A stretch of DNA of 64,000 bases from Denitromonas sp. (GCF_034676725.1 NZ_JAUCBR010000004.1:2680001-2744000), one strand, 5' to 3'; positions 29,156 through 39,043 are shown, numbered from the stretch's first letter. Translations and numbers: made by a program. The notes: generated from the letters alone by a model not told the origin.

Positions 29156-30295
29156 CTATGGCCAGGCCCGCGCCCCAAACATCATCCGCTTGGCCACGAA
29201 GTGCCGCAGCGGCGGCGCCAGGTCGAGGGCCAGAAGGCCCAGGCCGCGCAGGCCGCGCAGGGGCGGCAGATCGTTGCTGAACAGGCGCACCAGGGTGTCG
29301 GTGAAGCCGACCGTGCTGGCGCGGTCGAGGCGGCGGTCGCGCAGGTAGGCGGCGAGCACCTGTGCATCGCCGGGATCTTTTGCTGCATCGAGGCGGCGGG
29401 CCAGCGCCCAGACGTCGCGCAGCGCCAGGTTGAAGCCCTGGCCGGCGACCGGGTGCAGGGTTTGCGCGGCATTGCCGAGCCAGACCTGGCGCGCGGCGAC
29501 CGGGGTATGGCGTACGCGCAGTTGCAGCGGAAAGCGCTCGCGCGGGCTGACACCGGCCAGCGCGACGCGGTGGCCAAAGGCCTGTTGCAGTTCGGCGAGG
29601 TAGGCGGTGTCGTCGAGCGCCAGCCAGGTGTCGGCTTGCTCGGGGGCGGCGGTGTGTACGACGGCAAAATCGGTGCCGCAGGGCAGCAGGGCGACCGGGC
29701 CGTTGGGGGTGAAGCGCTCGTAGGCGGTGTTGCCGTGGGCGACGGCGGGTGTGCCCATGCAGATGACGGCGTGCTGGCCGTAGTCGCGCACGTGGATGGC
29801 CGGATCGTCGGCGCGCATGCCGCCTTCGGCGCAGACCACGAGTTGGCAGTCGAGGGCTTCGGTGGTGTCAGGGCGGCGTAGCCGCACGCGGCCGTGCAGT
29901 TCGGGGTCGACCTCGGCTTCGCAGTGGTCGATGACCGGGATGTTGGCCGCAGTGATGGCGTCGTCGAGCGCGGCGGCGAGGTCGCCGGCGCGTACCACGT
30001 GTCCAAGGCCGTCGACGGCGTAGTCACCCTCGTTGAGCACCGTGCGGCCGAAACCGCCTTGCTGCGAGATATGGATGTGGCGGATCGGTGTGGTGGGCAG
30101 GTGATGCCACACGCCGAGGCGTTCGAGCGTGAGCCGGGTGCCGTGGGCCAGCGCGAGCACGCGCGGATCCTGGCGTGAGGCGCCGCGGCCGCGGGCGTCG
30201 ACAAGGGTGACGGTGTGCGGCCCGCCGTGCAGCGCGAGCGCCAGCGCCATGCCGACCGGGCCGGCGCCGATGATGGCGATGTCGGGCGTTTTCAT
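29156..30295 (-). CDS. ubiH: UbiH/UbiF-family FAD-dependent hydroxylase
   Basis: Flavoprotein monooxygenase that hydroxylates the ubiquinone ring precursor. 379 residues with the FAD dinucleotide fold IIGAGPVGMALALAL (8-22), a weak DG-type motif, and the second FAD motif GNAAQTLHPVAGQGFNLALRD near 285-305. Which ring position it modifies cannot be told from sequence, so UbiF or VisC are alternatives. It starts 4 bases inside the end of pepP (coupled). Confidence 0.85.
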   Translation of the reverse strand: MKTPDIAIIGAGPVGMALALALHGGPHTVTLVDARGRGASRQDPRVLALAHGTRLTLERLGVWHHLPTTPIRHIHISQQGGFGRTVLNEGDYAVDGLGHVVRAGDLAAALDDAITAANIPVIDHCEAEVDPELHGRVRLRRPDTTEALDCQLVVCAEGGMRADDPAIHVRDYGQHAVICMGTPAVAHGNTAYERFTPNGPVALLPCGTDFAVVHTAAPEQADTWLALDDTAYLAELQQAFGHRVALAGVSPRERFPLQLRVRHTPVAARQVWLGNAAQTLHPVAGQGFNLALRDVWALARRLDAAKDPGDAQVLAAYLRDRRLDRASTVGFTDTLVRLFSNDLPPLRGLRGLGLLALDLAPPLRHFVAKRMMFGARAWP

Positions 30296-31614
30296 GAGCG
30301 GGCGTCCCGCATCAGGGCTTCGATGTCGTCGATGGTCTTGGGCGTGGCGGCGGAGAGGATGTCGCAGCCGTCGGCGGTGATCAGCACGTCGTCTTCGATG
30401 CGGATGCCGATGTTCCAGAAGGCTTCGGGCACGTCGTCGGCTGGGCGGATGTAGCAGCCGGGCTCGACGGTGAGCGTCATGCCTTCGCGCAGTGGCCGCC
30501 AGTCGCCGTCGCGCTTGTAGTCGCCGGCGTCGTGGACGTCGAGGCCCAGCCAGTGGCCGGTGCGGTGCATGTAGAAGCGGCGGTAGTCGCCGGATTCGAG
30601 CACACCGTCGAGCGTGCCGCTGAGCAGGCCGAGGTCGAGCATGCCCTGGGCGAGCACGGCGACGGCGGCGTCATGCGGGATGTTCCAGCCCACACCGGGC
30701 GCGGTGGCCTCGATGGCGGCGTGCTGGGCGGCGAGCACGAGTTGATAGACATCGCGCTGCGGCCCGCTGAAGCGGCCGTTGACCGGAAACGTGCGGGTGA
30801 TGTCGGAGGCGTAGCCGTCGAGCTCGCAGCCGGCGTCGATGAGCAGCAGGTCGCCATCGGCCAGGCGGCAGGCGTTGCTGACATAGTGCAGCACGCAGGC
30901 ATTGGCGCCGCCGGCGACGATGGCGGGGTAGGCGGGCGATTGTGCGCCGCCCTGGCGGAAGGCGTGCAGCAGTTCGGCTTCGATCTCGTACTCGTGCATG
31001 CCCGGCCGGGTGGCCTGCATGGCGCGGCGGTGGCCGATGTCGGAGATGGCGGCGGCGCGGCGCATGGTCAGTACTTCGTGGCTGTCCTTGATCAGGCGCA
31101 TCTCGTCGAGCTCGGCGTGCAGGTCCTGGATGCTGGCCGGGGCGGTGATGCCAGTGCGCACTTGTTCGCGAACGCGGTTGAGGGTGTCGACCAGGCGCTT
31201 GTCCCAGGCGGGGTCGTGGCCGAGGGCGAAGTAGACCGCCGGCTGGTTGGCGAGCAGCTCGGTCAGCTGGGCATCGAGCTCGGCGACGGGGTGGGCGGCG
31301 TCGAAGCCGAATTCATCGGCGGCGGCTTCGGGGCCGTAGCGGAAGCCGTCCCAGATCTCGCGCGCCATGTCCTTGCTGCGGCAGAACAGCAGGCTGCGCG
31401 GGGTGTCGCCGGCGACCAGCACGATCACGGCCTCGGGTTCGGGGAAGCCGCTCAGGTAGTGGAAGTAGCTGTCGGGCCGGAAGGGGTAGTGGGTGTCGCG
31501 GTTGCGCGTGACTTCGGCCGCCGTGGGGATGATGGCGACCCCGCCGCCGCGGCGGGCGAGCGTCTCGAGCAGGCGTTGGCGGCGGCTGTGAAAGGGCGCG
31601 AAGTTTGGGTTCAA
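30292..31614 (-). CDS. pepP: Xaa-Pro aminopeptidase
   Basis: Removes the N-terminal residue preceding proline. 440 residues, equal to E. coli PepP. The pita-bread metallopeptidase domain shows all metal ligands: IDAGCELDGYASDITRTF (two Asp), HRTGHWLGLDVHD (His), TVEPGCYI (Glu) and IRIEDD (Glu). I chose a TTG start at 31614 with an AGAGG site upstream, since it gives the family length; the longer frame runs into the murU region. Confidence 0.93.
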   Translation of the reverse strand: MNPNFAPFHSRRQRLLETLARRGGGVAIIPTAAEVTRNRDTHYPFRPDSYFHYLSGFPEPEAVIVLVAGDTPRSLLFCRSKDMAREIWDGFRYGPEAAADEFGFDAAHPVAELDAQLTELLANQPAVYFALGHDPAWDKRLVDTLNRVREQVRTGITAPASIQDLHAELDEMRLIKDSHEVLTMRRAAAISDIGHRRAMQATRPGMHEYEIEAELLHAFRQGGAQSPAYPAIVAGGANACVLHYVSNACRLADGDLLLIDAGCELDGYASDITRTFPVNGRFSGPQRDVYQLVLAAQHAAIEATAPGVGWNIPHDAAVAVLAQGMLDLGLLSGTLDGVLESGDYRRFYMHRTGHWLGLDVHDAGDYKRDGDWRPLREGMTLTVEPGCYIRPADDVPEAFWNIGIRIEDDVLITADGCDILSAATPKTIDDIEALMRDARS

Positions 31615-31640
31615 GGCGACGTTCCTCTGGGGCGGTGTCG

Positions 31641-32339
31641 TTAAGACTGTGCGTTGGCCGGATTGTTCGGGCGCAGCCGGGCGTCCAGTTCGGCCAGGCG
31701 CTCGGGGGTGCCGATGTCCATCCACAGGCCGTCGAAACGCTCGGCGCCGACCTGCCCGGCGCCAATCGCCTGGCGCAGCAGCGGGCCGAGCGGGGCGGCC
31801 AGGCCGGGCGGCAATGACGCGAACATGTCGGGATGATAGAGCCCAATGCCCGAGAATGTCAGCCGCTCGCCGTCGCTCAGGCTGGCGCGGCCGCCGTGCA
31901 GGTGAAAGTCGCCGGCCGGATGGTGGGCGGGGTTGGGTACGAGCACGAGGTGGGCGCGGTCGGTCGCCAGTGTGGCGGCGCGCTTGGCCAGCGCGGTGAA
32001 ATCGATATCGCAGAACACATCGCCATTGACCACCAGAAAGGGGGCTTCGCCGAGCAGCGGCAGGGCCTGGCGGATGCCGCCGGCGGTCTCCAGTGCGGTG
32101 GCCTCGGGCGAGTAGCGGATGCGCAGGCCGAAGGTGCTGCCATCGCCCAGCGCCGCTTCGATCATCTGGCCGAGGTGGGCGTGGTTGATGACAACCTCGT
32201 CGATGCCCGCCGCGGCCAGCCGGCGCAGATGATGAACGATCAGCGGTGCGCCGCCGGCGGCCAGCAGCGGCTTGGGGCAGGTGTCGGTGAGCGGGCGCAT
32301 GCGTTCGCCGCGCCCGGCGGCCAGGATCATGGCGCGCAT
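31641..32339 (-). CDS. murU: N-acetylmuramate alpha-1-phosphate uridylyltransferase
   Basis: Nucleotidyltransferase converting MurNAc-1-phosphate and UTP to UDP-MurNAc in the peptidoglycan recycling route that bypasses fosfomycin-sensitive MurA. The 232-residue protein has the signature AMILAAGRGERMRPLTD (3-19), CPKPLLAAGG, and VNGDVFCDID. The call is supported by the adjacent amgK, whose stop lies 8 bases upstream; a general sugar-phosphate nucleotidyltransferase would otherwise be the name. Confidence 0.88.
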   Translation of the reverse strand: MRAMILAAGRGERMRPLTDTCPKPLLAAGGAPLIVHHLRRLAAAGIDEVVINHAHLGQMIEAALGDGSTFGLRIRYSPEATALETAGGIRQALPLLGEAPFLVVNGDVFCDIDFTALAKRAATLATDRAHLVLVPNPAHHPAGDFHLHGGRASLSDGERLTFSGIGLYHPDMFASLPPGLAAPLGPLLRQAIGAGQVGAERFDGLWMDIGTPERLAELDARLRPNNPANAQS

Positions 32340-32347
32340 GGCGGCGC

Positions 32348-33346
32348 TCAGAAGGTGTAGCCGACGGTTTCGTCGACCGGGTCGCAGCGGTTGAGAATGC
32401 GGATCAGCGGGCGCAGCTCGCTGTAGCGCTGGCAGGCCTTGCGCAGGTAGCTGGCGACGCGCGGCATGTCGTCGAGGTAGCCGGCCTTGCCGTCGCGGTG
32501 GCACAGGCGGGCGAAGATGCCGAGCACCTTGAGGTGGCGCTGCACGCCCATCCATTCGAAGTCGCGGTGGAACTCGGCGAAGTCGGCGTGGACCGGCAGG
32601 CCGACCTGGCGGGCGGCATCCCAGTAGCGGGCCAGCATGTCGAGGACGAAGGCCTCGTCCCAGTCGATGTAGGCGTCCTTGAACAGCGAGGCGAGGTCGT
32701 AGGTGATCGGGCCGTAGACCGCGTCCTGGAAGTCGAGCACGCCGGCGCCGTGTTCGGTGACCATCAGGTTGCGGCTGTGGAAGTCGCGATGGACGAAGAC
32801 TTTGGGCTCGGCCAGGTTGGCCTCGAGCAGACGCTCGAACACCGTGTCGAGGATCTTCTGCTCGCTGTCGTCGAGCGTGATGTGCTTGTGGCGCGCCAGA
32901 TACCAGTCGGGAAAGAGCTGCATCTCGGCGCGCAGGCGCTCGCGGTCGTAGTCGGGCAGCACGCCGGGGGCGCTGGCCTTCTGGATGCAGATCAGCGCAC
33001 CGAGGGCGTCGGCGTAGAGCGCGTGGGCGTTGTCGGCGTCGAGGGCGTTCAGGTAGGTGGTGTCGCCCAGGTCGGTGAGCAGCAGGAAGCCGTCGGCCGT
33101 GTTGGCCTCGAGCACCGTCGGCACCTGTGCGCCGCTGTCGCCGAAGAGCTTGGCGATGCGGATGAAGGGGGCGGTGTCTTCCTTGTCCGGCGGCGCGTCC
33201 ATGGCGATGAAGGAGGCCGGTTCGCCATCGACATGTACCCGGAAATAGCGGCGGAAGCTGGCGTCGGCCGAAGCGGGCGCGAGGTCGATCTGGCGATCCG
33301 GATACAGGGAGCCCAGCCAGTGCTTGAGTTGCGCGAGTCTTTCCAC
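32348..33346 (-). CDS. amgK: Anomeric N-acetylmuramate/N-acetylglucosamine kinase
   Basis: Aminoglycoside-phosphotransferase-fold kinase that phosphorylates MurNAc at C1, feeding MurU. 332 residues: SADASFRRYFRV near the N-terminus, catalytic HRDFHSRNLMV (His-x-Asp-type loop) and the metal-binding LDFQDAVYGP. Start is the GTG at 33346; the frame runs open across lptD on the other strand but that part is a shadow. Divergent from lptD. Confidence 0.9.
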   Translation of the reverse strand: MERLAQLKHWLGSLYPDRQIDLAPASADASFRRYFRVHVDGEPASFIAMDAPPDKEDTAPFIRIAKLFGDSGAQVPTVLEANTADGFLLLTDLGDTTYLNALDADNAHALYADALGALICIQKASAPGVLPDYDRERLRAEMQLFPDWYLARHKHITLDDSEQKILDTVFERLLEANLAEPKVFVHRDFHSRNLMVTEHGAGVLDFQDAVYGPITYDLASLFKDAYIDWDEAFVLDMLARYWDAARQVGLPVHADFAEFHRDFEWMGVQRHLKVLGIFARLCHRDGKAGYLDDMPRVASYLRKACQRYSELRPLIRILNRCDPVDETVGYTF

Positions 33347-33454
33347 GGATGCCGTCCGATGTTCGTGTAAAATCGCGAATTTTATCAAAGACCGCAGCCG
33401 GAACGCTGTTTGCCGGTGTGCAGCCGATCCGCCGCTTTCAAACGGAGACACGCA

Positions 33455-35887
33455 TTGCCGACTGCCAAGCGTTGGACCTTGCGGGCCATCCCCTTGCTGC
33501 TGGCCGCCTTGCCCGCGACCGGCACTGCCGCCGGCCTGCCGGCGCTGGTCATTCCCGCCGACTTGCTGGGCGCCCCCGCGCCCGCGCCAAAACCCAAACC
33601 CAAGCCTGTTGCGCCTGCAGCGACCGAGCCGGTGCGGCGGCCGACCCCGCCATCGAGCCGCGGCGCCGAGCGTACGCCACAGGTGGTGTCGCCGGCAAAG
33701 GGCAAACCGGCCACCCCGCGCGCCGTGGGCCCGCTGGCCACCGAGGCGGCGCCGTCGCCCGTGCCGGGCGTGACCACCATCGACGCCGAGCGCATCGTCG
33801 GCCAGCAGGGTGTCGAGCTGGTGGCCGAGGGGGGCGCCGTGTTGCGTCGCGATGGCGCGGTGCTGACGGCCGATCGCATCAAGTACCGCGAGGCGCTCGA
33901 TGAGGTCGAGGCCGAGGGCAATGTCGAGCTGCGCCGGGGCGAGGACCGCTTGTCCGGCCCCAGGGTGCAGATGCGCATGGACGAGCAGACCGGCGAGTTG
34001 CAGACGCCGTCGTATGAAATCCACCGCATGTCGCGCAAGGGCGGCATCGAGCGGCCGGTCACCGGCAGCGGCCAGGCCAGCGTGATCCGCTTCGAGGGCG
34101 AGAACCAGTACCGCCTCGAAGACGCCACCTGGAGCACCTGTCAGCCGCAGGATCCGGACTGGTACATCAAGGCCGGCAAGCTGGACCTCGACTACGACCG
34201 CGAAGTCGGCGTGGCACGTGACAGCACCGTGGTGTTCAAGGACACCCCGATCTTTTACATGCCCTGGGTCGAGTTCCCGCTGGTGGCCCAGCGCAAGTCG
34301 GGCTTCTTGCCGCCGACCTTCGGCACCTCGAACAAGAGCGGTGTCGAGCTGACGGTGCCCTACTACTGGAACATCGCGCCCAACTACGATGCCACGCTGG
34401 TGCCGCGCTACATCAGCCGGCGTGGCCTGCAACTGGGCGGCCAGTACCGCTACCTCACCGACACCATGCAGGGCGAGACCTCGCTCGAATGGCTCAGCAG
34501 TGACAGCGTGACCGGCCAGTCCAACCGGGCCGCCGGCTCGATCCGTCATCAGCAGAATTTTGGCTACGGCCTCAGCGGCACCCTGGACCTGAACGGGGTG
34601 TCGGACAAGGAATACTTCGAAGACCTCAGCTCCCGCCTGGCCGTGGCGGCGCAGACCAACCTGCTGCGCCAGGCCACCTTGAGCTACGGCTCGGGCGACT
34701 GGTGGTCGGCCTCGGCGATGGTGCAGAGCTTCCAGACGCTGTCCGGCGACAAGCCTTACCGTCGCCTGCCACGGCTGTGGCTGGGCGGGGAGCGTACGGC
34801 CTGGGGCGGCGGCGAGTTCAACCTCAACACCGAATACGTGCGCTTCGCCCACCCGGACGCCGGGGAGCCGGAAGGCAGCCGAATCACCCTCCATCCGACC
34901 ATCCAGTGGCCGCTGGGCACGTCGTCCTACACGCTGACGCCCAAGTTCGGAGTGCACTACACGCGCTACGACCTGAGCACGCCGCTGACGGTGGGTGAGG
35001 AGAGCATCACGCGTGCGGTGCCAACCTTCTCGCTCGACAGCTCGGTGATCTTCGAGCGCGATACCGTGTGGGACGGTCGCGACATGATCCAGACGCTGGA
35101 GCCGCGGCTGTACTACGCCTACGTGCCGTATCGCGACCAGTCCGACATTCCCAACTTCGACGCCGGCCTGTTCGACTTCAATTTCGCGCAGATCTTCTCG
35201 GAGAACATCTTCAGCGGTGGCGACCGGATCGCCAACGCCAACCAGCTGACGGCAGCGGTCACCTCGCGCTTCATCGACGCCGAGACCGGCGCCGAGCGAC
35301 TGCGGGTGGCGCTCGGCCAGCGCTTCTACTTCGAGGACCAGCGCGTCGCCCTCGACACCACCACCGACTCGGGCGAACGCACCAGCCGGCGCTCTGACTT
35401 CCTTGCCGCGCTGGGCGGCCGGATCGGCGAGATCACCACCCTCGACACCGCCTGGCAGTACAACCCCGAAGACAGCCAGACCGAGCGCTTCAATGCCGAC
35501 CTGCGCTTCCAGCCGGGCTTTGCCAAGGTTCTCAACCTTGGCTACCGCTACACCCGCGATGTGCTGCGCGATGTCGACATCGCCGCCCAGTGGCCGCTCG
35601 GCGGGCGCTGGTACGGCGTGGCCCGCTACAATCGCTCGCTGCGCGACCACCGTGTCACCGAAGCCCTCGGCGGGCTGGAATACGATGCGGACTGCTGGGT
35701 GTTCCGGGTGGTGGTGCACCGCTATGCGACCAACGATGAAGACGTGACCCAGGCCATCTACCTGCAGCTCGAGCTCGACGGCCTGGCCAGTGTCGGCTCC
35801 AGCCCGCTGGATCTGCTGCGGCGGACTGTGGGCGGTTATGGCACCATCAATCAACCGATGGCAGATCCGGTTTTTGGCCGTGAATGA
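33455..35887 (+). CDS. lptD: LPS-assembly outer membrane protein LptD
   Basis: Beta-barrel that inserts lipopolysaccharide into the outer leaflet with LptE. About 810 residues: signal peptide (1-26, cleavage near GTAAG), Pro/Lys-rich linker, periplasmic OstA-type domain (about 100-230), then a beta-barrel with alternating aromatic strands. The TTG at 33455 is chosen because a GGAG lies 7 bases upstream and it gives a clean signal peptide. Only two cysteines occur (Cys229, Cys747), whereas E. coli has four. First gene of lptD-surA-pdxA-rsmA. Confidence 0.95.
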   Translation: MPTAKRWTLRAIPLLLAALPATGTAAGLPALVIPADLLGAPAPAPKPKPKPVAPAATEPVRRPTPPSSRGAERTPQVVSPAKGKPATPRAVGPLATEAAPSPVPGVTTIDAERIVGQQGVELVAEGGAVLRRDGAVLTADRIKYREALDEVEAEGNVELRRGEDRLSGPRVQMRMDEQTGELQTPSYEIHRMSRKGGIERPVTGSGQASVIRFEGENQYRLEDATWSTCQPQDPDWYIKAGKLDLDYDREVGVARDSTVVFKDTPIFYMPWVEFPLVAQRKSGFLPPTFGTSNKSGVELTVPYYWNIAPNYDATLVPRYISRRGLQLGGQYRYLTDTMQGETSLEWLSSDSVTGQSNRAAGSIRHQQNFGYGLSGTLDLNGVSDKEYFEDLSSRLAVAAQTNLLRQATLSYGSGDWWSASAMVQSFQTLSGDKPYRRLPRLWLGGERTAWGGGEFNLNTEYVRFAHPDAGEPEGSRITLHPTIQWPLGTSSYTLTPKFGVHYTRYDLSTPLTVGEESITRAVPTFSLDSSVIFERDTVWDGRDMIQTLEPRLYYAYVPYRDQSDIPNFDAGLFDFNFAQIFSENIFSGGDRIANANQLTAAVTSRFIDAETGAERLRVALGQRFYFEDQRVALDTTTDSGERTSRRSDFLAALGGRIGEITTLDTAWQYNPEDSQTERFNADLRFQPGFAKVLNLGYRYTRDVLRDVDIAAQWPLGGRWYGVARYNRSLRDHRVTEALGGLEYDADCWVFRVVVHRYATNDEDVTQAIYLQLELDGLASVGSSPLDLLRRTVGGYGTINQPMADPVFGRE

Positions 35888-35921
35888 TGCTGCGGCAGCC
35901 TCTTATAGCAACAGGATATCT

Positions 35922-37235
35922 ATGAAAACGGCGCTTCCCCGACTCCTCTCCACGCTGCTGCTGGCCGCACTGGCGGCCGTGCCGGCGGTGTCCTCGGCGG
36001 CCCGCACGGTGCTGGTCGATCGCATCGTCGCGGTGGTCAACAACGACGTCATCACCGAATCGAGCCTGGCCGAGCGGACGGCGCAGATCAAGCGCCAGTT
36101 CGGCCGCCAGGGCGGGCAGCTGCCGCCCGACGACGTGCTGCGCAAGCAGGTGCTCGAACGCCTGGTGATCGAGCGGGCGCAGGTGCAGCTGGCGGGTGAA
36201 ACCGGCCTGCGCATCGACGACTCCGCGCTCGGCGGCGCCATCGATCGCATCGCCGCGTCCAACAAGCTCAGCACGACCCAGTTTCGCGCCGCGCTGGAGA
36301 AGGATGGCATCGACTGGAACGAGTTTCGCGAGAACATCCGCCAGGAAATGCTCATCGCCCGCCTGCGCGAGCGCGAGGTCGATGCCCGCGTGGTGGTGAC
36401 TGACGCCGAGATCGACAACCTCCTCAAGAACTCGCCCGATGCGGCCGACAGCCGCGAGTACGACCTGTCGCACATCCTGCTGCGGGCGCCGGAAGGCCCC
36501 AGCCCGGAACAACTCAACGCGCTGGGCCAGAAGGCCGAGGGCATTCGTGCGCGCCTGGTGGCCGGCGAGGACTTTGCCAAGCTGGCGGCCGAGTTCTCCG
36601 ATGCCCCCGACGCGCTGCAAGGCGGCGCGCTCGGCTGGCGGCCGGCCAACTCGGTGCCGGCGCTGTTTCTCGAATCGATCAAGTCGCTGCAGCCGGGCGA
36701 GGTGTCGTCCGTCATGCGCAGCCCCGCCGGCTTCCACCTGGTCAAGGTCAATGACGTGCGCGGCGCCAAGCCCACCGAAGCGGTCTCGGTGCAGCAGACG
36801 CGTGTCAGCCATATCCTGGTCAAGACCTCCGAGGTGGTGTCCGATACCGACGCGCGCCTGCGTCTCGAAACCCTGCGTACCCGCATCCTCAATGGCGAGG
36901 ACTTCGCCGCGCTGGCACGGGCCAACAGTGCCGACCTGTCGGCCACCAAGGGCGGTGAAATCGGCTGGGTGTACCCGGGCGATACCGTGCCGGAGTTCGA
37001 GCGGGCCATGGACGCGCTCCAGCCCGGTGAGCTGAGCGAGCCGGTCAAGTCGCCGTTTGGCTGGCACCTGATCCGCGTCGAAGAGCGTCGCAACCAGGAC
37101 GTGTCCGAAGAACGCAAGCGCGCCGTCGCACGCAACACCCTGCGCCAGCGCAAGGCCGACGAAGCCTATGAAGACTGGTTGCGCCAGTTGCGCGACAGCA
37201 CCTTTGTCGACTACCGCCTCGACGACCTGAACTGA
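35922..37235 (+). CDS. surA: Periplasmic chaperone and peptidyl-prolyl isomerase SurA
   Basis: Escorts outer membrane proteins, including LptD, through the periplasm. 437 residues: signal peptide to about residue 27 (VSSAA), N-terminal SurA domain starting VLVDRIVAVVNNDVIT, and two parvulin domains (around YDLSHILLRAP and TRVSHILVKTS). AGGA ribosome binding site before the ATG at 35922. It follows lptD by 34 bases. Confidence 0.96.
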   Translation: MKTALPRLLSTLLLAALAAVPAVSSAARTVLVDRIVAVVNNDVITESSLAERTAQIKRQFGRQGGQLPPDDVLRKQVLERLVIERAQVQLAGETGLRIDDSALGGAIDRIAASNKLSTTQFRAALEKDGIDWNEFRENIRQEMLIARLREREVDARVVVTDAEIDNLLKNSPDAADSREYDLSHILLRAPEGPSPEQLNALGQKAEGIRARLVAGEDFAKLAAEFSDAPDALQGGALGWRPANSVPALFLESIKSLQPGEVSSVMRSPAGFHLVKVNDVRGAKPTEAVSVQQTRVSHILVKTSEVVSDTDARLRLETLRTRILNGEDFAALARANSADLSATKGGEIGWVYPGDTVPEFERAMDALQPGELSEPVKSPFGWHLIRVEERRNQDVSEERKRAVARNTLRQRKADEAYEDWLRQLRDSTFVDYRLDDLN

Positions 37236-37246
37236 CCCGCGCCGCC

Positions 37247-38239
37247 ATGAACACCACCCTCACGCCGGTACTGGCCGTCACCAGTGGCGAGCCGGCCGGC
37301 GTCGGCCCCGAATTGTGCCTGCAGCTGGCCACCCGGCCCTGGCCGGGGCGCGTGGTCGTGCTCGCCGACACCGATCTGCTCGAAGCGCGCCTTGCCGCGC
37401 TGGGCCAGACCACCTTGTTGCAGGCCTACCAGCGCGACGTTGCGCCCCCGCCGGGCGTGCTCGAAGTGCTCGATGTACCCCTGGCCGCACCGGCGGTGGC
37501 CGGGCAACTCGACACGGCCAATGCCCGGCCGGTGCTGAGCATGCTCGACCGCGCCATCGAAGGCTGCGTGAGCGGCGAATTCGCCGGCATGGTCACCGCG
37601 CCGGTGCACAAGGGCGTCATCTGCGAGGCCGGCGTGCCGTTCTCCGGCCATACCGAATACCTCGCCGAGGCCACGGCCACCAGCCGGGTGGTGATGATGC
37701 TGGTCGGCGGTGGCCTGCGCGTGGCGCTGGTGACCACGCACCTGCCCCTGTCGGCGGTGCCGGGGGCGGTCACGCCTGCCGCGCTGGCCGAGACGCTGGC
37801 CATCCTCGACACCGACCTGCGCCAGCGTTTCGGCCTGGCGGCGCCGCGGATCCTGGTCGCCGGCCTGAACCCGCATGCGGGCGAGGGCGGGCACATGGGG
37901 CGGGAAGAAATCGACGTCATCGTTCCGGTGCTCGAACGCCTGCGCGCGGCCGGCATGGAGCTGATCGGCCCGTTGCCGGCCGACACCCTGTTCGTGCCGC
38001 ACACGCTCGCACAGGGCGATGCGGTGCTCGCCATGTACCACGACCAGGGCCTGCCGGTGCTCAAGCACGCCAGCTTTGGCGGCGGGGTCAATGTCACGCT
38101 CGGCCTGCCGATCATCCGCACCTCGGTCGACCATGGCACGGCGCTCGATCTGGCCGGCACCGGCCGCGCCGATCCGGGCAGCCTGTTCGCCGCCGTGAAA
38201 CTGGCCTTCGACATGGCGGCCGGAGGGCCATCGGCATGA
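37247..38239 (+). CDS. pdxA: 4-hydroxythreonine-4-phosphate dehydrogenase
   Basis: NAD-dependent oxidation of 4-phosphohydroxy-threonine in pyridoxal phosphate synthesis. 330 residues with SGEPAGVGPEL (14-24), the metal-binding FSGHTEYLAE, LNPHAGEGGHMGREE and YHDQGLPVLK. Its TGA overlaps the rsmA start (ATGA). The surA-pdxA-rsmA order is conserved from E. coli. Confidence 0.96.
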   Translation: MNTTLTPVLAVTSGEPAGVGPELCLQLATRPWPGRVVVLADTDLLEARLAALGQTTLLQAYQRDVAPPPGVLEVLDVPLAAPAVAGQLDTANARPVLSMLDRAIEGCVSGEFAGMVTAPVHKGVICEAGVPFSGHTEYLAEATATSRVVMMLVGGGLRVALVTTHLPLSAVPGAVTPAALAETLAILDTDLRQRFGLAAPRILVAGLNPHAGEGGHMGREEIDVIVPVLERLRAAGMELIGPLPADTLFVPHTLAQGDAVLAMYHDQGLPVLKHASFGGGVNVTLGLPIIRTSVDHGTALDLAGTGRADPGSLFAAVKLAFDMAAGGPSA

Positions 38240-39015
38240 TTCACCAGGCGCGCAAACGCTTCGGGCAGAACTTCCTGTCCGACCCCAACATCATCCGCAA
38301 GATCGTGGACGCCATCGCCCCACAGGCCGGGCAGCGCATGGTCGAAATCGGACCGGGGCTGGCCGCCATGACCGACCCGCTGCTGGCGCGCCTCGGCAAG
38401 CTGGACGTGGTCGAGATCGACCGCGACCTGATCGCCCTGCTCAAGGAGCGCTACAGCCCCGAGGTGCTCACCATCCATGAGGGGGATGCGCTCAAGTTCG
38501 ACTTCGGCACCCTGGGGCCGGATCTGCGCATTGTTGGCAACCTGCCTTACAACATCTCGACGCCCATCCTCTTCCACCTGGCCGAGTTTGCCGACCAGGT
38601 TCGCGACATGACCTTCATGCTGCAAAAGGAAGTGGTGATGCGCATGGTGGCCGAGCCGGGGTCGAGCGAATACGGACGCCTGTCGGTGATGCTGCAATAC
38701 CGCTTCCGCATGGGGCGCATGTTCGATGTGCCGCCGGGCGCCTTCCGCCCGGCACCCAAGGTGATGTCCAGCATCGTGCGCCTGGTGCCGCGCCCCGCCG
38801 AGGCGCTCGCAGCGCGTGATGACGCGCTGCTCGGCAGGATTGTCACCGCCGCCTTCGGCCAGCGCCGCAAGACCTTGCGCAACACGCTGCGCGAGTTCAT
38901 CGACGAGGTCGGGCTGAGCGCCCTGGGCATCGACCCGGGGCAGCGCGCGGAGCGGCTGTCGGTGGCCGACTATGTCGCCATCACCAACGCCTGCAGTCCA
39001 TCGCGCGGCGCCTGA
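38236..39015 (+). CDS. rsmA: 16S rRNA (adenine1518-N6/adenine1519-N6)-dimethyltransferase
   Basis: Dimethylates two adjacent adenines near the 3' end of 16S rRNA late in small-subunit assembly. 259 residues: KRFGQNFLSDPNII (7-20), SAM motif VEIGPGLAAMT, and catalytic NLPYNIS. Last gene of the lptD operon; a 22-base perfect palindrome follows at 39022. Confidence 0.97.
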   Translation: MIHQARKRFGQNFLSDPNIIRKIVDAIAPQAGQRMVEIGPGLAAMTDPLLARLGKLDVVEIDRDLIALLKERYSPEVLTIHEGDALKFDFGTLGPDLRIVGNLPYNISTPILFHLAEFADQVRDMTFMLQKEVVMRMVAEPGSSEYGRLSVMLQYRFRMGRMFDVPPGAFRPAPKVMSSIVRLVPRPAEALAARDDALLGRIVTAAFGQRRKTLRNTLREFIDEVGLSALGIDPGQRAERLSVADYVAITNACSPSRGA

Positions 39016-39021
39016 ATGACA

Positions 39022-39043
39022 CAGGCCGGGCATGCCCGGCCTG
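39022..39043. terminator. Palindrome between rsmA and the convergent DUF2892 gene
   Basis: A perfect 22-base GC-rich palindrome 7 bases after the rsmA stop. It has no T-run and no loop other than what breathing allows, so it may be a weak terminator or a protein-binding site. Its place between convergent genes favours transcript ending. Confidence 0.45.

Noticed and set aside
33347..35854. Upstream extension of the amgK frame through the lptD region
   Set aside because: Antisense to lptD; the family similarity of AmgK begins only at the GTG at 33346.
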